Shown: positions 28,881 to 36,923 of the stretch, piece by piece | Numbering within the stretch: position 1 is the first letter of the stretch | Layout: every line of letters begins with the position of its first letter | From: CAWHHZ01 sp963829355 | GTDB taxonomy: Bacteria; Acidobacteriota; Thermoanaerobaculia; Gp7-AA8; JAHWKK01 | Assembly (NCBI GenBank): GCA_963829355.1 | Contig: CAWHHZ010000014.1 | Location: 248,001-312,000, forward strand | Direction: 5' to 3' | Length of the DNA: 64,000 nt | Notes under the pieces: generated by a model | Database searches by the model: none | What the model saw: only the letters and a program-made list of their open reading frames with translations | Told to the model about the DNA's origin: nothing | Position numbers and translations under genes: made by a program

Positions 28881-30598
28881 ACTTTTCTCTACCCCGTCCA
28901 GGGATCGTCTGGACGATCATGGGTGCATTGGTGATCGTGGGCGTGATTCCACTGCTGGTGTCTCAGTATTTCCTCACTGGCATCAATCGCGATTCGCTCG
29001 AGACGCTCGAGAAGAAGTATCTGACACGATCCGCGGTCTCGATCGCTGACGACATCGATAATCTGATCTCGAACAATCTCGAACAGTTGCAGAATATCGC
29101 AGGCGGGATCAAGAGCACGGCCTCGCTGCTGAATGATCAGGAGGATCCCTTCACCTACGCCTCACGTGAAGGCACCATCCAGAACTACATCACGCCTCAG
29201 AGCGACCTGCTCGCCCTCTGGATGGTCAATGCGTCCGGTCAGGGTGCAACGGCCCAGCCCGCGGAAATCTCCGAGTCTGCACTGGTCGAGATGAATCGCG
29301 GCCTCTCCCAGTCACTGCAGGGCACCCAGTACGTCGGCGAGTTCCTCTGGCTCGACTTCGTGAACCAGCCGGCGGTGGTCGTGGCCGTACCCGTCCAGAG
29401 GGGGGACAGAGTGATCGGTGGCGTGGTGGGTCTGGTCAGCCTCAAGATGATTCAGGACCGGTTGCGAGGCGAGACCAGCAGCGACGTCACCGCATTCGTG
29501 GTCGACAATGATGGAACCGTTCTGATGCACACCGAACCTTCCGTCGCGGTCCAGCGGCCCGACTACTCGCGAGTACAGATCGTGAGCGAGTTCATGAAGG
29601 CTCCGGTCAGGCTGACACAGACGTACAAAAGGACGATCGGCGGCGTATCGATGGAAATGCTCGGCACGGTCGCTCCGGTCACCTCGGCGGACTGGGGGGT
29701 CGTCGTGGAGCGGGAGACTTCGAAGGCTTTCGCTTCTGTGGCGGCCATGAAACGCTCCACGTTCCAATGGGTCGCCCTGGCGCTGGCACTCGCTCTGATC
29801 ACGGGTGCCTTCTTCGCTACGAGGATCTCCCGGCCGATCCGGCTCCTCGCCGGGAGCTCGAGAGAGATCGCGGCTGGCCGCTATGACCAGCGCGTATCGA
29901 TCAGAAGCCGGGACGAGATCGGCGAGCTCGCCGAGAACTTCAATCACATGTCGGGCGAGATTCAGAAAGCGGTCGACGACCTGAAGAAGGCAGCGCAGGA
30001 AAACCATCTGCTGTTCGTCAATTCCGTGAGAATGCTTGCGGCCGCAATCGATGCGAAGGATCCGTACACACGTGGCCATTCGGAGCGGGTTGCGAAATAC
30101 TCTCTCGCGATCGGCCGGCGTCTGGGGCTTTCGCAGAAGGAGCTGTCAGATCTGAGAGTGGGAGCGCTGCTTCACGACGTCGGTAAGATCGGGATCGATG
30201 ACAGGATTCTGCGCAAACCGGGCGCGCTCACCGAAGAAGAGTTCGAAGTGATGAAAACTCACCCGCAGAAGGGTGAAGCGATCATGGGCGGGGTTCCTCA
30301 GTTGATCAACATGATTCCGGGAATGCTCTACCATCACGAGAGATGGGAAGGGGGCGGATATCCTGAAGGGCTCGCCGGTGAGCGGATTCCGATGCAGGCG
30401 AGGATCGTTACGATCGCCGACACCTTCGACGCGATGACGACGAACCGCCCCTATCAGAAAGCCATGGAGATGAATTACGTGGTTGAGAAGATCGGGAGCT
30501 TCCGGAACACCCGCTTCGATCCGCGGGTCGTCGAAGCGTTCATGGATGCGATCACGAGCGGCGAGATACAGCCGGAACAGAGTCGAGGAGCTGCCTGA
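28871..30598 (+). CDS. membrane sensor HD-GYP phosphodiesterase (Cache-HAMP-HD-GYP)
   Basis: The roughly 575-residue protein has a membrane segment at about 10-32 (VWTIMGALVIVGVIPLLVS), an extracytoplasmic dCache-like sensor to about 290, a second membrane segment (WVALALALALITGAFFA), a HAMP domain and a C-terminal HD-GYP domain. The last has HSERVAKYSLAIGRRLG, LLHDVGKIGIDDRIL, HHERWEGGGYPEGL and IADTFDAMTTNRPY, so the HD metal residues and GYP motif are intact and hydrolysis of cyclic di-GMP is likely. An in-frame ATG at 28835 is an alternative start. It is followed six bases on by a roadblock protein gene, heading a four-gene operon. Confidence 0.9.
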   Translation: MAANFSLPRPGIVWTIMGALVIVGVIPLLVSQYFLTGINRDSLETLEKKYLTRSAVSIADDIDNLISNNLEQLQNIAGGIKSTASLLNDQEDPFTYASREGTIQNYITPQSDLLALWMVNASGQGATAQPAEISESALVEMNRGLSQSLQGTQYVGEFLWLDFVNQPAVVVAVPVQRGDRVIGGVVGLVSLKMIQDRLRGETSSDVTAFVVDNDGTVLMHTEPSVAVQRPDYSRVQIVSEFMKAPVRLTQTYKRTIGGVSMEMLGTVAPVTSADWGVVVERETSKAFASVAAMKRSTFQWVALALALALITGAFFATRISRPIRLLAGSSREIAAGRYDQRVSIRSRDEIGELAENFNHMSGEIQKAVDDLKKAAQENHLLFVNSVRMLAAAIDAKDPYTRGHSERVAKYSLAIGRRLGLSQKELSDLRVGALLHDVGKIGIDDRILRKPGALTEEEFEVMKTHPQKGEAIMGGVPQLINMIPGMLYHHERWEGGGYPEGLAGERIPMQARIVTIADTFDAMTTNRPYQKAMEMNYVVEKIGSFRNTRFDPRVVEAFMDAITSGEIQPEQSRGAA

Positions 30599-30603
30599 GC
30601 TGA

Positions 30604-30966
30604 ATGCCGTTCAAGATGATTCTCCAGGGGCTCATCGATGAGCTCCAAGGCTCTGTCGGCGCACTGTTTCTCGACTGGGAAGGTGAGGCAGTCGAGCTGG
30701 TCGGCCGGTACCACGACCGCTACGATCTGCACCTGGTCGGCGCCTATCAGGGTATCTTCCTCAACCAGCTCGAGAAGGCTGCCGTGAACGTGTCGCTCGG
30801 CAAACTCCTGAATTTCAAAGTCGGGTTCGATCACCTGACCTTCTTCAACTGCACTCTAGCGGACGGCTACTATCTCGTCCTCATTGTCGAAAAACAGGTT
30901 CCGGAGTGGCTGGCATGGGAAACGCTCCGGAAGGGACGCAAGCTGCTCGTCGAGGAGATCGAATGA
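30604..30966 (+). CDS. roadblock/LC7-like small protein
   Basis: The 120-residue soluble protein has the alternating helix-strand layout of roadblock/LC7 (MglB-like) domains: an N-terminal helix MILQGLIDELQGSVGALFL, a central DLHLVGAYQGIFLNQLEKA and strands FFNCTLADGYYLVLIVEK. Such proteins act as GTPase-activating partners or scaffolds for small Ras-like GTPases in motility and polarity. No such GTPase is in the window. The start is six bases after the HD-GYP stop and its own stop overlaps the next ATG (ATGA), so it belongs to the cyclic di-GMP operon. Assignment is from fold pattern, not strong motif identity. Confidence 0.65.
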   Translation: MPFKMILQGLIDELQGSVGALFLDWEGEAVELVGRYHDRYDLHLVGAYQGIFLNQLEKAAVNVSLGKLLNFKVGFDHLTFFNCTLADGYYLVLIVEKQVPEWLAWETLRKGRKLLVEEIE

Positions 30967-31775
30967 CCGATGATGACATCACAATAGGAGATCGCCGTCT
31001 CCACTATCTTGCAGAGGGTGAAGGCGAGCCGATCCTCTGGATTCACGGGTTCCCACTCGGCGGAGAAATCTACAGCAGCCAGCTTTCGATCCAGGGTTTC
31101 CGTCACATCATCCCGGATCTTCCGGGCTTCGGACAGTCGGATCCGTACGACCTCCCGGAAGAGACGACGATCTCCCAGTACGCGAGTGATCTCCTCGGTC
31201 TGCTCGATGCCCTCAAGATCGAGAAGGCGGTGGTCGCAGGTCTTTCGATGGGAGGTTACGTTTCATTCGAGCTCGCACGTGTCGCACCGGAGCGGCTGCT
31301 GGGGCTGATCCTGATCGATACGAAGGAAACCGCGGACGATCCGGAAGGACAGAAGACACGGATGAGCTCGATCGAGATGATTCGCAGAACCGGCAGAACA
31401 CGCGAATTCGTCGACGGGATGCTGCCGAAGCTGCTCAGCCCCGGATCGAAGGCGAATCCGGACCTGGTAGAGACTTTGCGATCACTCATGGCGAGCGCCT
31501 CGATCACCGCGGTCGTGGCCGCCCAACATGCCATGGCGCAGAGAATAGATTCCAGCTCAGTCCTCCCGACGATCAGTTGCCCCACCCTTGTCGTTGCGGG
31601 AACGGAAGACGTCATTACGCCGCCAGCCATCACCGAGCGGATGGGAGGCGCGATTCCCGGCGCGTCGATCCGGTTGATCGAGGGCTCAGGGCATCTTCCC
31701 CCGATCGAGAAACCAACCGAGTTCAACGCCGTCGTCCGCGAGTTTCTGCGGGAGAATTTCGAGTCCGCCTCATGA
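30963..31775 (+). CDS. alpha/beta-fold hydrolase
   Basis: From the ATG at 30963 the protein has 270 residues and no signal peptide. The oxyanion-hole segment is ILWIHGFPLGGE, the nucleophile elbow VAGLSMGGYVS, the acid is in VAGTEDVITPP and the catalytic histidine in EGSGHLPPIEKP. This order is typical of the 3-oxoadipate enol-lactonase and carboxylesterase-like subfamily; the substrate is not known. Both ends overlap neighbours by four bases (ATGA), so it is translated with the roadblock protein upstream and the lipoprotein downstream. Confidence 0.88.
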   Translation: MTDDDITIGDRRLHYLAEGEGEPILWIHGFPLGGEIYSSQLSIQGFRHIIPDLPGFGQSDPYDLPEETTISQYASDLLGLLDALKIEKAVVAGLSMGGYVSFELARVAPERLLGLILIDTKETADDPEGQKTRMSSIEMIRRTGRTREFVDGMLPKLLSPGSKANPDLVETLRSLMASASITAVVAAQHAMAQRIDSSSVLPTISCPTLVVAGTEDVITPPAITERMGGAIPGASIRLIEGSGHLPPIEKPTEFNAVVREFLRENFESAS

Positions 31776-32224
31776 ACCGCTCTTTGATCGCCATCCTCGC
31801 TCTCGCGGCCGCATTCCTGACGGCGGGCTGCGCAGACGACTCCGCGGCCGACGGGGAAGCACCGCTCCAGATCTCAACGATCGAGAACTCTCCGACTGAG
31901 CTCCGGCCTGTCCGCAAACCACCGATGATCGAGTTCGACCACGGCCCCGCTCCTGCGCTCGAAGGCGAGGAGGAATCTCCAGCTCCCGAGGCGGCCAAGG
32001 GTGGCGAACCGGAAGAGTCCCAGGCCGCGCAGTGGACGCAGAATCTGCCGTTCTCTCCAAAGATCGCGATGGACCCGGTCGATGGGTCGAAGTTGTCGAT
32101 CCGCCGTGCCACCCCAGTCGCCGAGTACAAGGGCCGCGTCTACTACTTCTCGACCGAGGCGAACAAACGCGAGTTCATACGCAGCCCCGACGACTTCCTC
32201 TCCGGCGCCTTCGCGTCGTACTGA
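31772..32224 (+). CDS. lipoprotein with a degenerate YHS-like domain
   Basis: The 150-residue protein begins MNRSLIAILALAAAFLTAGC, a lipoprotein signal with lipobox LTAGC, then an acidic Pro/Glu-rich linker to about 95. The C-terminal part (AMDPVDGSKLSI, AEYKGRVYYFST, NKREFIRSPDDFLSG) follows the YHS-domain pattern found in metal-handling proteins. However, the cysteine of the usual DPVCG is aspartate and the cysteine after the YYF is serine, so the metal site is probably lost. Last gene of the HD-GYP operon; a REP-like repeat begins five bases after the stop. Confidence 0.7.
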   Translation: MNRSLIAILALAAAFLTAGCADDSAADGEAPLQISTIENSPTELRPVRKPPMIEFDHGPAPALEGEEESPAPEAAKGGEPEESQAAQWTQNLPFSPKIAMDPVDGSKLSIRRATPVAEYKGRVYYFSTEANKREFIRSPDDFLSGAFASY

Positions 32225-32228
32225 TCGC

Positions 32229-32419
32229 GTCATCCTGAGAGGCTGTGAGCGAAGCGAAGGATCGGGTACGTCCTGACTCTAGCCGAACTTCAGGCCGGTA
32301 GGCGCCACGCGATCCTTCGACCGTCCTCCTCCCGCTTCGCGGGATCCGGCGGCTCAGGATGACAGTTCATCACTCCATTGGCGAAGCGAAGCGCCGCCAT
32401 TCCCACGGCTCAGGATGAC
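32229..32419. repeat. REP-like long repeat, unit 4, with footprint and tail module
   Basis: Main unit 32229-32363 has arms GTCATCCTGAG and GCTCAGGATGAC. The left arm contains an extra AGGCTGTGAG (32240-32249) absent from other units. It is followed by a tail module to 32419 ending CGGCTCAGGATGACC, with TGGCGAAGCGAAGCG inside, also seen at 58975-59033 and inverted at 49880-49940. It separates the convergent YHS lipoprotein and thioesterase genes; from 32420 to 32496 I see nothing. Confidence 0.85.
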
Positions 32420-32496
32420 CATATTCTGGCGATCGGAGGTCTCGTAACGTCCATGCAATTTCAGATTCGCCGCACCTGTCCGCTCAGCCCCCGAAA

Positions 32497-32910
32497 TCAG
32501 CCCATCCAGACCTTGAACGCCTCCAGAAGATCAGGCGGGGCAACGACAGGCTTTCGCGCGTCGCGGTCCAGCCAGATGTGGGAGCTGAAGCCGTGGCCGT
32601 GAAGCGCTCTCCCCTCCCCGTCCAGAAGCTCATACCCGAACCTGATCCCACGACGGTTCAGCGATTCGATCGTCGTCCGCATCACCACCTCTTCGTCGTA
32701 TCGGTAGGGCGTACGATAGCGGCAACCGATCTCCGACACGACGAGAAGGTAGCCTCTGCTCTCGATCTCCTTGTACTCCACCCCTGCAACTCTGCAGAGG
32801 TCGGTGCGACCGATCTCGAACCAGACGATGTAGTTCGAGTGATGAGCAATGCCCATCTGATCAGTCTCCTTGTACCGCACCCGAGTCCTGCTCTCACTGA
32901 ACCTTCTCAC
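32497..32910 (-). CDS. acyl-CoA thioesterase, YbgC/4-hydroxybenzoyl-CoA thioesterase family
   Basis: The hot-dog-fold protein of 137 residues shows the family signature YKETDQMGIAHHSNYIVWF, with the catalytic aspartate in TDQMG and the helix that follows, then RTPYRYDEEVVMRTTIE. It hydrolyses acyl- or aryl-CoA thioesters; in other bacteria YbgC sits with the Tol-Pal system, but not here. The start is a GTG at 32910, eight bases after GAGGAGGAGG, an excellent ribosome site; the longer frame back to 33048 runs through repeat DNA and is rejected. It lies downstream of the oxoprolinase gene. Confidence 0.87.
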   Translation of the reverse strand: MRRFSESRTRVRYKETDQMGIAHHSNYIVWFEIGRTDLCRVAGVEYKEIESRGYLLVVSEIGCRYRTPYRYDEEVVMRTTIESLNRRGIRFGYELLDGEGRALHGHGFSSHIWLDRDARKPVVAPPDLLEAFKVWMG

Positions 32911-32940
32911 ACTCAAACCCTCCTCCTCATGTCCGGCAAC

Positions 32941-33034
32941 GGATCTTCGGGCCGCTGAGAAGGAGCTCCCAAGCGGAAGCGAACCACACCCCAGATTCCT
33001 CAGTCGCGATGAAGCCGCTCCTTCGGAATGACAG
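32941..33034. repeat. second type of intergenic repeat unit
   Basis: Between the thioesterase ribosome site and the heptamer array lies a stretch with GGATCTTCGGG, AGATTCCTCAGTCGCGATG and CTCCTTCGGAATGACAG. It is built like the main REP-like units (a GTCATTCCGAAGG end and an AGATTCCTC core on the minus strand) but is a different sequence. I see only one copy here, so calling it a repeat rests on its resemblance to this class. Confidence 0.4.
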
Positions 33035-33043
33035 CCACCAGGA

Positions 33044-33106
33044 ACCAACGAGCAACGAATAGCGACTAACGACCAACGACCAACGACTAATCACCAACGA
33101 CTGATC
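33044..33106. repeat. tandem heptamer array, nine units of ACCAACG/ACTAACG type
   Basis: Nine consecutive 7-base units (ACCAACG, AGCAACG, AATAGCG, ACTAACG, ACCAACG, ACCAACG, ACTAATC, ACCAACG, ACTGATC) fill 63 bases. The last 20 bases lie inside the 5-oxoprolinase gene and encode its final SVVGD and stop, so the array has overwritten or formed the end of that gene. Confidence 0.8.
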
Positions 33107-36100
33107 CAAAGCCTCCTCCTCCCGGCGTCTCGATCACAAAGAGGTCGCCGGCGGCGAGATCCACCGTTGCGGTCCCGCCGAGATCCTCGCGCCTTCCGTC
33201 GGACCGAATCACAAAGTTACATCCTGACATCCCGGCCCCGCCACCTGCCAACCCGAAAGGAGGAATGATCCGGGAGCCGGACAGGATCGAGGCCTTCATC
33301 GGCTCCAGGAACCGGATCTTCCTGACGACGCCATTCCCTCCCCGCCATCGGCCCTCACCGCCGGAGCCTTGCCGGATGGAGAACTCCTCGACCCGTACCG
33401 GGAAGCGCCACTCCAGCACCTCCGGATCGGTCAGCCTGGAATTGGTCATGTGCGTCTGAACTGCCGATGCCCCACCGAATCCCGGTCCCGCTCCGGCGCC
33501 GCCGCAGATCGTCTCGTAGTACTGATGCCGATCGTCGCCGAAGCTGAAGTTGTTCATGGTCCCCTGTGATGCCGCGATTGCTCCGATCGCGCCGAACAGG
33601 GCATTCGTCACGCACTGACTCGTCTCGACATTGCCGGCCACGACGGCGGCGGGATGATGCGGTGAGAGCAATGAGGGATCCGGAATGATGATTTCGATCG
33701 GTGTGAGGCATCCTTCGTTCAGCGGAATGTCGTGGTCCACCAGGCACCGGAAAACATACAGAACCACCGCGCGCGCGATCGCCGACGGCGCATTGAAATT
33801 GTCGCCACTCTGTCCGCTCGTTCCGCGAAAATCCACCGTCGCTCGTCTTCCATCGCGATCGATCCTCACGGCGGCGACGATGCTCGAGCCGTTGTCCATC
33901 TCAACCGTGAACTCACCCTCGTCGAGCGTTGAGATCACATTCGAAACAGCTTCCGCGGCATTCCGGCGGACGTGCCCCATGTACGCACGCACGACGTCGC
34001 GTCCGAAATGCGCGACGACCCGCCGAATCTCATTGATGCCTTTCTGATTCGCGGCGATCTGTGCCCTCACGTCTGCCACGTTCTGCGAGGGATTCCGTGC
34101 GGGATGGTCTCCGGCGGTGAGTCTGGCGATCAGCTCGTCCTCGTGGAGCTCTCCTCCCGATACGAGTCTGAAGTTGTCGAACAGAGCACCCTCTTGCTCG
34201 ATCGTTCGGCTCTCCGCTGGCATCGAACCTGGAGTGATCCCGCCCACGTCGGCGTGATGGCCGCGTGAGGCAACGACGAACTCCACCCTCTCTCCGGCGT
34301 GATCGAAGAGCGGCGTGATGAGAGTGATGTCGGGCAGATGGGTTCCCCCGTGATACGGATCGTTGAGCATGTACACATCGCCGGGGTTCAACTTGCCACC
34401 GCGAAGGACAGTGCGGACACTCTCTCCCATCGATCCGAGGTGGACGGGGATGTGAGGCGCGTTGGCGATCAGGCTCCCTTCGCCATCGAACACTGCACAG
34501 GAGAAATCGAGACGCTCCTTGATGTTCACCGAGTAAGCCGTGTGCTCCAGAACGGCGCCCATCTGTTCGGCTATGTGCATGAAGAGATTGTTGAAGACCT
34601 CGAGGAGGACAGGATCCGCGACATCGGGATCGAGCCTGTGACCAGCGGTATCGCGTATTCTCTCGAGCAGGAGATTTCCATCCTCGTCAATCGTCGCACC
34701 CCAGTCGGGCTCGATGACTGTCGTGGAGTTGCTCTCGATGACGATCGCCGGCCCCTCGATGAGAGTTCCCGGACACAGGTCGGCCCGGCTGAAGACAGGA
34801 CACTTTCGCCAGACGCCACCGAAAAGCGTGCGCTCGATCGCGATTGGTTGCGGGACGGTCGCATTCCGCGTAGGCGCGGTCAGATCCGTCGACACCTCGT
34901 TCGCGGCGACAGCCTCCACCTCCACGCTCTCGACGACGATCTCTCTCTCCGGCGCGAGGAACCCGTACTGACTCTCGTGCTTCTCATTGAATGCCCTGAC
35001 GGCTTCGTCGAGTGTGCTCCAATCGACCCGAATGGAGGTGTCTGTCCCCGCGTAGCGCAGGTGCAGCCTGCTCGTGACCGAGATCTGCTCACGCTCCACG
35101 CTCTGTCGCTGAAGTTCATCACACGCGTCCTGCGACAAGATTTTCACCCTCTCGCGCAACACGGACTCGGATTGAGCGTCGAGTGGCAGCACCACAGACT
35201 GCTGTCTCATCGCTCTGAGGCTGGCCAACCCCATACCGTATGCCGACAGAACACCCGCGAAAGGATGAAGGAGGATCGACCTGATTCCGATGCTGTCCGC
35301 CACGCGACATGCGTGCTGTCCCCCTGCTCCACCGAACGAACAGAGAGTGAACTCGGTGACGTCATGCCCTTTCTGAATCGAGATCTCCTTGATCGCCGTC
35401 GCCATGCGCTCCACGGCGATGCGAAGAAAACCTTCTGCGAGCTCGGAGGGGGTCATGGTCACGGCCGAACCGGCGTTGACGACCGCGGCGAGCTCGGTGA
35501 ACCGCTGTTCCACGATCTCTCGATCGAGCGGCTCATCCCCGGACGGTCCGAACACATGAGGAAAGTGCTCCGGACGGATGCGGCCGAGCAGAAGATTCGC
35601 GTCCGTCACCGTCAGGGGACCGCCCTTGCGATAGCTCGCCGGCCCTGGATCTGCTCCCGCGGATTCTGGTCCGACCTGAAGCCTCCCGTCCCGGAACACG
35701 AGGATCGAGCCTCCTCCCGCCGCGACGGTGTGGATGCTCATCATCGGAACACGCATTCTCGTTCCGGCGATCTCGTTCTCCAGCGTTCGTTCGAGCTCCC
35801 CTGCCCACAGAGCCACGTCTGTCGATGTTCCTCCCATATCGAAGCCGATCACCTTATCCAGTCCTGCGCGCCTGCCGACCTCGGACATCCCGACGACCCC
35901 GCCGGCCGGCCCCGAAAGAAGACTGTCGCGCCCGCGGAAGTGATCCGCGGTCGTGAGCCCGCCATTCGACTGCATGAAATAGAGCTTTGCTGAACTGCCG
36001 AGCTTCGCGCGAACCCGGTTCACGTACCGCATCAGGAGAGGTGACACGTAAGCGTCCACAACCGATGTGGCTCCACGACTGACGATTCTCATCAGCGGAA

Positions 36101-36686
36101 TCACCTCGTGCGAGACGGAGATCTGCTCGAAACCGATCTCGCGGGCAATCTCTGCCGCCTGCAGCTCATGCTCGGGATAGCGCCACGAGTGCATGAAGAC
36201 GATCGCTGCCGACCTGCAGCCGCGGTCGAATGCGGCGGCGAGCTCCGCCCGCAAACGCTCCGGACGCATCTCGCTGACGATCGCTCCGTCCGCCCCCACT
36301 CTCCCATCGGCTTCGACGACTTCCTGGTAGAGGGGCTCGGGAAGAACGATGTGTCTTGCAAAGATTTCGGGACGGTTCTGATAGCCGATCCTCAGCACGT
36401 CTCCCATGCCGCGGTTGGTGACGAGCAGAGTCGGGCTGCCACGGCGCTCGAGAAGAGCATTCGTCGCGACGGTGGTGCCCATGCGGATTGAATCGATCGG
36501 CATCGATCTGATCTGCTCCGCCCGATCAACTCCGAGAAAGCGTCTGATTCCTTCGATCACCGCATCGTCGTACTGGTCCGGCGCCTCGGAAAGGAGCTTG
36601 AGCGCATCGATGGATCCGTCGGGGCGCTTCGCCACCACGTCCGTGAACGTTCCTCCCCGATCGATCCAGAAGCTCCACCCACTCAT
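33087..36686 (-). CDS. 5-oxoprolinase (ATP-hydrolysing), fused HyuA-HyuB hydantoinase type
   Basis: The 1199-residue protein fuses both hydantoinase/oxoprolinase subunits. The HyuA part (about 1-680) opens WSFWIDRGGTFTDVVA with the ATP-binding pattern and has LLSGPAGGVVGMSEVG, VIGFDMGGTSTDVALW and LCSFGGAGGQHACRVA. The HyuB part (about 685-1199) has DFSCAVFDGEGSLIANAPH, NDPYHGGTHLPDITL, VASRGHHADVGG, DFRGTSGQSGDNFN and the glycine-rich end ETPGGGGFG. Eukaryote-type 5-oxoprolinases have this fused layout and open the lactam of 5-oxo-L-proline with ATP; hydantoin hydrolysis is an alternative. The last residues come from a tandem heptamer array. It diverges from the sulfotransferase gene across a REP-like repeat. 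Confidence 0.92.
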   Translation of the reverse strand: MSGWSFWIDRGGTFTDVVAKRPDGSIDALKLLSEAPDQYDDAVIEGIRRFLGVDRAEQIRSMPIDSIRMGTTVATNALLERRGSPTLLVTNRGMGDVLRIGYQNRPEIFARHIVLPEPLYQEVVEADGRVGADGAIVSEMRPERLRAELAAAFDRGCRSAAIVFMHSWRYPEHELQAAEIAREIGFEQISVSHEVIPLMRIVSRGATSVVDAYVSPLLMRYVNRVRAKLGSSAKLYFMQSNGGLTTADHFRGRDSLLSGPAGGVVGMSEVGRRAGLDKVIGFDMGGTSTDVALWAGELERTLENEIAGTRMRVPMMSIHTVAAGGGSILVFRDGRLQVGPESAGADPGPASYRKGGPLTVTDANLLLGRIRPEHFPHVFGPSGDEPLDREIVEQRFTELAAVVNAGSAVTMTPSELAEGFLRIAVERMATAIKEISIQKGHDVTEFTLCSFGGAGGQHACRVADSIGIRSILLHPFAGVLSAYGMGLASLRAMRQQSVVLPLDAQSESVLRERVKILSQDACDELQRQSVEREQISVTSRLHLRYAGTDTSIRVDWSTLDEAVRAFNEKHESQYGFLAPEREIVVESVEVEAVAANEVSTDLTAPTRNATVPQPIAIERTLFGGVWRKCPVFSRADLCPGTLIEGPAIVIESNSTTVIEPDWGATIDEDGNLLLERIRDTAGHRLDPDVADPVLLEVFNNLFMHIAEQMGAVLEHTAYSVNIKERLDFSCAVFDGEGSLIANAPHIPVHLGSMGESVRTVLRGGKLNPGDVYMLNDPYHGGTHLPDITLITPLFDHAGERVEFVVASRGHHADVGGITPGSMPAESRTIEQEGALFDNFRLVSGGELHEDELIARLTAGDHPARNPSQNVADVRAQIAANQKGINEIRRVVAHFGRDVVRAYMGHVRRNAAEAVSNVISTLDEGEFTVEMDNGSSIVAAVRIDRDGRRATVDFRGTSGQSGDNFNAPSAIARAVVLYVFRCLVDHDIPLNEGCLTPIEIIIPDPSLLSPHHPAAVVAGNVETSQCVTNALFGAIGAIAASQGTMNNFSFGDDRHQYYETICGGAGAGPGFGGASAVQTHMTNSRLTDPEVLEWRFPVRVEEFSIRQGSGGEGRWRGGNGVVRKIRFLEPMKASILSGSRIIPPFGLAGGGAGMSGCNFVIRSDGRREDLGGTATVDLAAGDLFVIETPGGGGFGSVVGD

Positions 36687-36735
36687 GCCGTGGAATCATA
36701 CCTTCCACCGAAGGAGATGCCCCGAGCGGCCCACA

Positions 36736-36889
36736 GTCATCCTGAGCCGCCGGAGCGCAGCGAAGGCCTGCCCTGAGCGAAGCCGAAGGGACGGTCGAAG
36801 GATCGCGTACGGTCCGACTGTCAGGACCGAAAGTGCGCGATAGTCAGGACGTACCCGATCCTTCCCCCGCGGAGCGGGGTCAGGATGAC
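36736..36889. repeat. REP-like long repeat, unit 5
   Basis: Starts GTCATCCTGAGCCGCCGGAG and ends GGGGTCAGGATGAC, with GAAGGATCGCGTACGG and CCCGATCCTTCC inside. It carries an extra internal AAGGCCTGCCCTGAGCGAAG-type piece like the one in unit 9. It occupies most of the divergent gap between oxoprolinase and sulfotransferase, where their promoters must lie beside it. Confidence 0.85.
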
Positions 36890-36923
36890 ACCGTCGCTGA
36901 CCGATATACTGCCGAGGGACAAT

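Noticed and set aside
34299..35993. 564-codon plus-strand open frame antisense to the 5-oxoprolinase
   Set aside because: Low-complexity Arg/Asp/Leu composition, no family features and entirely opposite a well-supported gene; typical of GC-rich antisense shadows.
36885..36923. Earlier in-frame ATG for the sulfotransferase
   Set aside because: It lies in the repeat arm; the ATG at 36924 has a ribosome site and directly precedes the conserved N-terminus.
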